Below, one piece after another: positions 59,049-64,000 of a stretch of DNA of 64,000 nt. Below the pieces are notes generated by a model. That model was not told the DNA's origin and searched no databases. It saw nothing but the letters and a program-made list of their open reading frames with translations. Location of the stretch: assembly GCF_021183625.1 (NCBI RefSeq), contig NZ_CP089214.1, forward strand, positions 2,232,001 through 2,296,000, given 5' to 3'. Made by a program: the position numbers and the translations under genes. The stretch is from Nocardia asteroides. GTDB taxonomy: Bacteria > Actinomycetota > Actinomycetes > Mycobacteriales > Mycobacteriaceae. Numbering within the stretch: the first letter of the stretch is position 1; every line of letters begins with the position of its first letter.

Positions 59049-60962
59049 CTACAGCGGTGCCTCCTCCCACCAGTCGTCGACGACGGCCTGCGCGGAGGGA
59101 TCCGGGCCGGTGCCGCTCGCCTCGCCGTGGTTGGCGACGGAGATCAGGAAGGCCGCGCGCTGCGGATCGTCGCCGAAGCTCACGATCAGCCGCGCGGTGC
59201 TCTTCGGCTGGGTGAAGGGGCCGGCCGGGTCGGGGCGGAGCCAGCGGTGCAGCGTCACCGGGGCGCCCTCCTTGCGCTCGACGGACCTGGTGTGCGCGGG
59301 CAGCGAGTCGATCACGGCGCGGGCCGCGGCCGGGGCGGGGAACTGCAGCACCACGTAGCTCAGCGAGCCGGGGTCGGTGCCGTCGCGGTCGCAGCGCCAG
59401 GCGCGGGTCCAGGTGCCGACGCTCAGCGCGAGCTCCTCGAAGCGGATCCGGTCCTCGTCCGGGGTGACCAGGACACAGCGGGCGCCGAGGTACCCGGTGC
59501 CGTCCGCGTCCCTGCCCGCCGGGACCAGCCGCGGGAAGGCGCGGCGGCTCACCGCGAGCGGGTCGGCCTCCGCCGTCGCCGTCTGCGTCGTCTGCGTCGT
59601 CTGTGCCGGGGTCGGGGCGATCGCGCGGCCCTGCGTGGTCGACGAGCCCTCGTCGCCGTCGGTGCGCAGGACCACGAACAGGATGCCGACCAGCACCAGC
59701 AGTGCCACGACGACGACCACCAGCCAGCCGAGGAGCAGGGTGCCGATGATCCGGCGGCCCCCGCCCCGCCGCCGCGGTGGGCGCGGGCCGGGCGTCATCC
59801 CGTGGCCGGGTCCGGGCGGCAGTGCGCCGCCGTTCCCGTTCCGCGGAGGTCCGGCCTGCGGAGGTCCGGCCTGCGGACCGCCTTGCGGAGGTCCGGCCGG
59901 CGGAGGTCCGCATTGCGGGGAAGCACCTTGCGGCACGCCGGGCGGGTTCGGCGGAGGTTGTCCGGGCGGCACCGCTCCCACACCGGGGGCGTTGGGTGGA
60001 TGGACCGCGGGTACCGGCCCGGGGGCGTTGGGCGGTATCGGAGCGCCCGGAGCCGCGCTCGGTGCGCCCGGCGGAACCGATCCCGGCGCGCCGACGGGCG
60101 CGACCGCGGCGAGACCACCGCTCGCGGGCGCGTTCAACGCCGCCCGCGCCGCGGCGGCGAACTCCCCGCAACTCCCGTACCGGTGCGCCGGATGCTTCGC
60201 CATCGCCTTGGCGATCACCAGGTCCATGGCGGGCGCGATCCCGGGCCGCCGCGGCGCGATCGGCGCGGGAACCAGGTTGAGGTGCCCGTGGATGATGTCC
60301 GCCGGGTTCGGCGAGTCGAACGGCCCGATCCCGAGCAGCAGCCAGTACAGCGCGCAGGCGAGGGAGTACTGGTCGGTGCGGTGGTCGAGCGGATTGCCGG
60401 TCATCTGCTCCGGCGAGGCGTAGGCGAGGGTGGCGGTGAACATCCCGTCCTGGGTGAGGTGCGTGGAGTCCTCGCGCAGCCGGGCGATCCCGAAGTCGGT
60501 GAGGAAGACCCGCTCGCCCTGCCCGCCCTGCGAGCGGGCCAGCATGATGTTCCCCGGCTTCACGTCCCGGTGCAGGATGCCCATGCTGTGCGCGTAGTCG
60601 AGCGCCGCAGCGACGCCCTCGATGATCTGCACCGCGCGCTCCGGCGGCAGCTCGGTGACGTCGACGGCGCCCGCGTCGATCCCGTCCACATACTGCATGG
60701 AGATCCAGAGCTGCCCGTCCTCGGTGCCGCGGTCGTACACCGCGACGATCGAGGGGTGGTCCAGCTGCGCCACCAGGTCGGCCTCGCGCTCGAAACGCGC
60801 CCTGACCTCGGTGTGCGTGAACAGCTCGCGATTCAGCAGCTTGAGCGCGATCAGCCGGTCCATCCTCGGCTGCCGGGCCAGGTACACCGAGCCCATGCCG
60901 CCCGCGCCGAGCAGCCGCTCCACGCTGAATCCCGCGAACACCTCACCGCGCTCCAGCAACAC
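59049..60962 (-). CDS. transmembrane serine/threonine protein kinase
   Basis: A 637-residue kinase. Kinase domain ~10-270: GAGGMG (19-24), K41, HRDVKPGN (131-138) and DFG (156-158), all standard. A Pro/Gly-rich linker of ~130 residues with PPQGGPQAGPPQAGPP-type repeats follows. Then come a membrane helix (RRIIGTLLLGWLVVVVVALLVLVGILFVVL) and an outer domain of ~190 residues that I cannot assign. GTG 60962 has GGAAGGGGG at good spacing and is preferred; GTG 60980 is possible. Its stop is 3 bases from the FtsX permease stop. Confidence 0.9.
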   Translation of the reverse strand: MLLERGEVFAGFSVERLLGAGGMGSVYLARQPRMDRLIALKLLNRELFTHTEVRARFEREADLVAQLDHPSIVAVYDRGTEDGQLWISMQYVDGIDAGAVDVTELPPERAVQIIEGVAAALDYAHSMGILHRDVKPGNIMLARSQGGQGERVFLTDFGIARLREDSTHLTQDGMFTATLAYASPEQMTGNPLDHRTDQYSLACALYWLLLGIGPFDSPNPADIIHGHLNLVPAPIAPRRPGIAPAMDLVIAKAMAKHPAHRYGSCGEFAAAARAALNAPASGGLAAVAPVGAPGSVPPGAPSAAPGAPIPPNAPGPVPAVHPPNAPGVGAVPPGQPPPNPPGVPQGASPQCGPPPAGPPQGGPQAGPPQAGPPRNGNGGALPPGPGHGMTPGPRPPRRRGGGRRIIGTLLLGWLVVVVVALLVLVGILFVVLRTDGDEGSSTTQGRAIAPTPAQTTQTTQTATAEADPLAVSRRAFPRLVPAGRDADGTGYLGARCVLVTPDEDRIRFEELALSVGTWTRAWRCDRDGTDPGSLSYVVLQFPAPAAARAVIDSLPAHTRSVERKEGAPVTLHRWLRPDPAGPFTQPKSTARLIVSFGDDPQRAAFLISVANHGEASGTGPDPSAQAVVDDWWEEAPL

Positions 60963-61152
60963 GCCCCCTTCCGGTGACACCCAGGCTGAGAGCCTACCCG
61001 CAGCCCTCACCACCACGGAGTTTCGGTTTCGAGGGAAAATCGGTGAAACTGATTCCGCGGGGCGTGCCCCGCGAGTTGTCGAATGGCTTGTCGTGCACCG
61101 CCGGAGATCGAACGCACTACGCGGGTGGCAGTTGGTGGTGGGGAGGACGCGC

Positions 61153-62070
61153 GTGGTGAGGTCGAAGTGGCGGGCCGGTGGCCCCGGACGGCTACGGCGC
61201 GGGGCCGGGTGGTCGATCCGGACCCTGATGGTGACCGTCGTCCTGGTGAGCTCCTCGTGCGCGCTGCTCTCCGGCAGAACCGATTCCTCGCCCGTCACCG
61301 TGGCCACCCAGACCGGCGCCGCGGACTGGCGGGCCAGAGTCACCTATCGCCCGAACGCGCTGGTGGCGGACTTCAACCGGCTGGACGAGGAGCTCCCCGG
61401 CCAGGTCGGGCTCGCGGTGCTCCCGGTCGGCGGCGGCCGGATGACGGTGCTCGGCGACTGGACCTCGGGTGTCGCCTGGTCCACCATCAAGGTCCCGCTG
61501 GCGCTGGCCGCGCTGCGCCGGGACTCGGAGGCCGCCTACGAGGCGGCCGAGGCCGCGATTACGGTCTCCGACAACGACGCCGCGTGGGAGCTGTGGCAGC
61601 AGCTCGGCGACGACGCCGAGGCGGGCGCCGCGGTGCAGGAGGTGCTCGACGAGGCCGGGCACTCCGGCACCGGCAACGCCGTCACGCACCCCGAACTGGA
61701 CGGCTCCTCCTACGGCAGCACCGAGTGGAGCCTGACCGATCAGGCCACATTCGCCGCCGAGCTGCCCTGCCTCTCCGGCAGCGAGATGGTGACGGCGCTG
61801 ATGGGGTCGGTCACCCCCGACCAGTCCTGGGGGCTCGGCCGCTTCTCGACCGCCCAGTTCAAGGGCGGCTGGGGTCCGGACGACGACACCGGCGAGTACA
61901 CCGTGCGCCAGTTCGGCACGGTCGGCACCGTCACCGGCCGGGTCGCGGTCGCGATGGCGGCGCGCGCCGACTCCGGCAGCTACGAGGACGGCACCGCGCT
62001 GCTCGACACCCTGGCCCAGCTACTGGCCAGGCACATCGGGACGCTGCCGAGCGGCGGCTGCCCGCACTGA
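61153..62070 (+). CDS. exported protein with class A beta-lactamase-like fold
   Basis: A 305-residue paralogue of the lipoprotein at 47905-48792. S110-T-I-K113, S139-D-N141 and K237-G-G are all kept, as are (T/A)EWSL(T/A)DQ and the C-terminal LPSGxC. No Glu166-type motif is seen. The N-terminus has a signal-anchor-like helix ending VLVSSSC, a poor lipobox, so lipidation is uncertain. GTG 61153 follows GGGGAGGACGC. It is divergent from a Ser/Thr kinase and convergent with a response regulator (4-base gap). Confidence 0.85.
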   Translation: MVRSKWRAGGPGRLRRGAGWSIRTLMVTVVLVSSSCALLSGRTDSSPVTVATQTGAADWRARVTYRPNALVADFNRLDEELPGQVGLAVLPVGGGRMTVLGDWTSGVAWSTIKVPLALAALRRDSEAAYEAAEAAITVSDNDAAWELWQQLGDDAEAGAAVQEVLDEAGHSGTGNAVTHPELDGSSYGSTEWSLTDQATFAAELPCLSGSEMVTALMGSVTPDQSWGLGRFSTAQFKGGWGPDDDTGEYTVRQFGTVGTVTGRVAVAMAARADSGSYEDGTALLDTLAQLLARHIGTLPSGGCPH

Positions 62071-62074
62071 GCGC

Positions 62075-62737
62075 TCACCCCGGGGTGACCAGCCCCGATT
62101 CGTAGGCGAGCACGACGGCCTGCGCCCGGTCGCGCAGGTTCAGTTTCGAGAAGATCTTCGAGACATGGGTTTTCACCGTCTGCTCGGCCACGAAGAGCGT
62201 CTCCGCGATCTCGGTGTTCGACATGCCGCGGGCGACCAGTTCCAGCACCTCGCGCTCGCGCGGGGTGAGCTGCTTCAGGTGCGGCGCGGGCTTGACCCGG
62301 CCGGCCCGGCGGCGGGTGACGTCGGCGATCAGCCTGCGGGTGACGGTCGGGGCGAGCAGCGCCTGCCCCTCGGCGACCACCCGGACCGCACGCACCAGCT
62401 CCTCGGCGGGCGCGTCCTTGAGCAGGAAGCCGCTGGCGCCGATGCCGAGCGCCTCGTAGACGTAGTCGTCGATGTCGAAGGTGGTCAGCATCAGCACCCG
62501 GACCGGCGGGTCGAACCCGGCGGCCAGGATCGCGCGGGCGGCGTCGAGGCCGTTCATCTCCGGCATGCGGACATCCATCAGGACCACGTCCGGGCGCAGC
62601 CGGGCGGCCTCGGCCACCGCGGCCCTCCCGTCCGCCGCGTCGCCGACCACGCTGATGTCCGGCTGGGCCGCGAGCAGGGCGCCGAACCCCTGCCGCACCA
62701 TCGCTTGGTCGTCGGCGATCAGCACCGTTATTGCCAC
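62075..62737 (-). CDS. NarL/LuxR-family response regulator
   Basis: A 220-residue regulator with D9/D10, phosphorylated D55 (VVLMDVRMPEMNG), Thr in MLTTFDIDDY and Lys in FLLKDAP. The LuxR helix-turn-helix is LTPREREVLELVARGMSNTEIAETLFVAEQTVKTHVSKIFSKL. The start is GTG 62737. It lies 53 bases after its kinase gene. It is similar to, but not a recent copy of, the regulator at 53.5 kb. Confidence 0.93.
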   Translation of the reverse strand: MAITVLIADDQAMVRQGFGALLAAQPDISVVGDAADGRAAVAEAARLRPDVVLMDVRMPEMNGLDAARAILAAGFDPPVRVLMLTTFDIDDYVYEALGIGASGFLLKDAPAEELVRAVRVVAEGQALLAPTVTRRLIADVTRRRAGRVKPAPHLKQLTPREREVLELVARGMSNTEIAETLFVAEQTVKTHVSKIFSKLNLRDRAQAVVLAYESGLVTPG

Positions 62738-62790
62738 CCGCCCACCCTAATTGCCCCGGGGTGCCCGCCCCCGTTTCCGGGGGTGCCGCC

Positions 62791-63972
62791 TCACCGCTTG
62801 CCGAGCGTCGCCGGCTGCGGCGCCACCGTCATCCCGGCGGCGAGCGGAAGCCGCGCCCGCACGTCGTACCCGCCGCCGGGGCGTGCCCCCGCCACCAGCT
62901 CGCCGCCGACGGCGACCGCGCGGGCGTGCATCCCGGCGACTCCGTGCCCGCCGTTCCCGGTGGGGCCCGGCGTTCCCGGCCCGTTGCCGATCCACACCGC
63001 GAGTTCGGTGCCGCACACCACGTCCACCCGCACATCGGCCCCGGCCGCGTGCCTGGAGGCGTTCGACAGCGACTCCTGCACGATCCGGTAGAGCGCGAGC
63101 CCGACCGTCTCCGGCACCCCGCTCAGCTCGCCCTGCACCGTCCAGGTGAGCGGGACGCCTGCCCGCCGGGTGGCGTCGAGCAGGGCGGGCAGGTCGGCGG
63201 CGGTCGGCTGCGGCGCGTGCTCGGGCAGCTGGCCGTCGCTGCGCAGCACGCCGAGCATGCCGCGGATCTCGTTCAGCGCCTCGCGCGCGGTGGCGCCGAT
63301 GGACTCGAACTCGGCGCGCGCCCCCGCGCTCACCCCGTCGACCCGGTACGGCGCGGTCTGTGCCTGCACCACGACCAGCGACATGTGGTGCGCGACCACG
63401 TCGTGCAGGTCGCGGGCGATCCTGGCCTTCTCCTCCAGGATGGCTCGCCGCGCCCGCTCCAGCTCGTTCTCCTCCTCGAAGGCGGAGAGCTGCCGCCGGG
63501 AGAGCACCAGCCAGCGGATGAGCAGCGCGAAGAGGACGAGCGCGCCGAACCCGAGCGGCCAGCCCAACTCCGCCCCCGGGCCGGGCATGGTGGCGCCGAC
63601 CAGCAGCGAGGTCGCCAGCCATGCCACCCCGACCAGCGGCATCGGCGCGCGCAGCCCGACCGCGAAGAGCAGCACGATCAGGCAGATCAGCTGCACCACC
63701 TGGAACGGCAGGTCGCTGCCCGGCTGGTGCGGCACCGCCGCCGCGATGAGCAGCGCGGAGCCCGCCGAGACCGCCCAGCCCAGCGCCGGATTCACCCGCA
63801 CCAGCAGGATCGGGAAGGCGGCGAGCGCGGCCAGGAACGGCTGCACCGGCGGCGTGACCACGTGCGTGACGTGCAGCGTCGGCCAGGCCACGGAGTAGAA
63901 GGCGACGACGACGACCGCGGTGCAGGCGTCGACCCACAACTTCGCGGGGATACCCCGCATCCGCCGTTTCAC
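62791..63972 (-). CDS. NarL-family sensor histidine kinase
   Basis: A 393-residue kinase with about five membrane helices in residues 12-155 and no outer domain. It has the HisKA_3 helix EKARIARDLHDVVAHHMSLVVVQAQ with phosphorylated H190 and an ATPase domain (VGLALYRIVQESLSNASRHAAGA; GHGVAGMHARAVAVGGEL). It begins at GTG 63972 (ATG 63960 is an alternative) and is complete. The remaining 28 bases of the window show nothing further. Confidence 0.9.
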   Translation of the reverse strand: MKRRMRGIPAKLWVDACTAVVVVAFYSVAWPTLHVTHVVTPPVQPFLAALAAFPILLVRVNPALGWAVSAGSALLIAAAVPHQPGSDLPFQVVQLICLIVLLFAVGLRAPMPLVGVAWLATSLLVGATMPGPGAELGWPLGFGALVLFALLIRWLVLSRRQLSAFEEENELERARRAILEEKARIARDLHDVVAHHMSLVVVQAQTAPYRVDGVSAGARAEFESIGATAREALNEIRGMLGVLRSDGQLPEHAPQPTAADLPALLDATRRAGVPLTWTVQGELSGVPETVGLALYRIVQESLSNASRHAAGADVRVDVVCGTELAVWIGNGPGTPGPTGNGGHGVAGMHARAVAVGGELVAGARPGGGYDVRARLPLAAGMTVAPQPATLGKR

Positions 63973-64000
63973 GCCGCGCTCCGCCGCGCGGTTACCCTGA

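Overview
The window is about 70% G+C, gene dense, and reads as chromosome from a mycolic-acid actinomycete, most likely Nocardia or a close relative. The main support is gene order. Running recG, DAK2 protein, ung, thiL, DUF3515 protein, ddl, gpsA, cofC/fbiD, ppk, mutT1, hupB, leuD, leuC, IclR regulator, PPOX-fold protein, tRNA-Glu, tRNA-Gln, gltX, FAH-family protein, MFS transporter, leuB, serA, then ilvC, ilvN, ilvB, PH-domain protein, ilvD, DoxX protein, lppZ-like lipoprotein, gatB and pfkA closely follows the Rv2973c-Rv3010c stretch of Mycobacterium tuberculosis. Other supports are the PAKKT-tailed HupB, the F420 biosynthesis gene, and frequent GTG starts with some apparently leaderless mRNAs.

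Region by region. 1-16.5 kb: DNA repair (recG, ung), translation (a zinc-type L28), thiamine, peptidoglycan and lipid precursors (thiL, ddl, gpsA), cofactor F420 (cofC/fbiD), polyphosphate (ppk), nucleotide-pool sanitation (mutT1) and the nucleoid protein HupB. 16.5-27 kb: leucine and serine biosynthesis (leuCD under a divergent IclR regulator, leuB, serA). Here gltX sits beside tRNA-Glu and tRNA-Gln. With gatB at 43-45 kb this fits the indirect route to Gln-tRNA(Gln). A cold-shock gene closes the block.

27.3-32.3 kb is an accessory restriction-modification island inserted in the conserved backbone. On the minus strand are vsr, an NgoMIV-family restriction endonuclease and a McrA-like HNH nuclease. 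On the plus strand are a C5-cytosine methyltransferase and a NaeI-family restriction endonuclease. NgoMIV and NaeI are structurally unrelated, but the prototypes cut the same hexamer GCCGGC. The island therefore seems to carry two different nucleases of one predicted specificity under one methyltransferase, with Vsr to repair deamination damage. This is the most unusual system in the window.

32.4-41 kb: a DUF2252 protein, a small secreted Trp/Asn/Pro-rich protein behind a structured leader (possible c-di-AMP riboswitch), then ilvC, ilvN, ilvB and ilvD. Upstream of ilvB is a clear transcription attenuator: promoter, a 15-codon Ile/Leu/Val-rich leader peptide that appears leaderless, and a hairpin followed by six U. 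41-49 kb: DoxX protein, lppZ-like lipoprotein, gatB, a lipoprotein hydrolase, a tandem FitA-like antitoxin-type protein, pfkA and a penicillin-recognising-fold lipoprotein.

49-64 kb is a membrane and signalling block: AI-2E-family permease, two transmembrane Ser/Thr kinases, two NarL-type two-component systems, an ABC/FtsX transporter divergent from one of them, and a second penicillin-recognising-fold protein paralogous to the one at 48 kb. Several perfect inverted repeats between genes are called as terminators.
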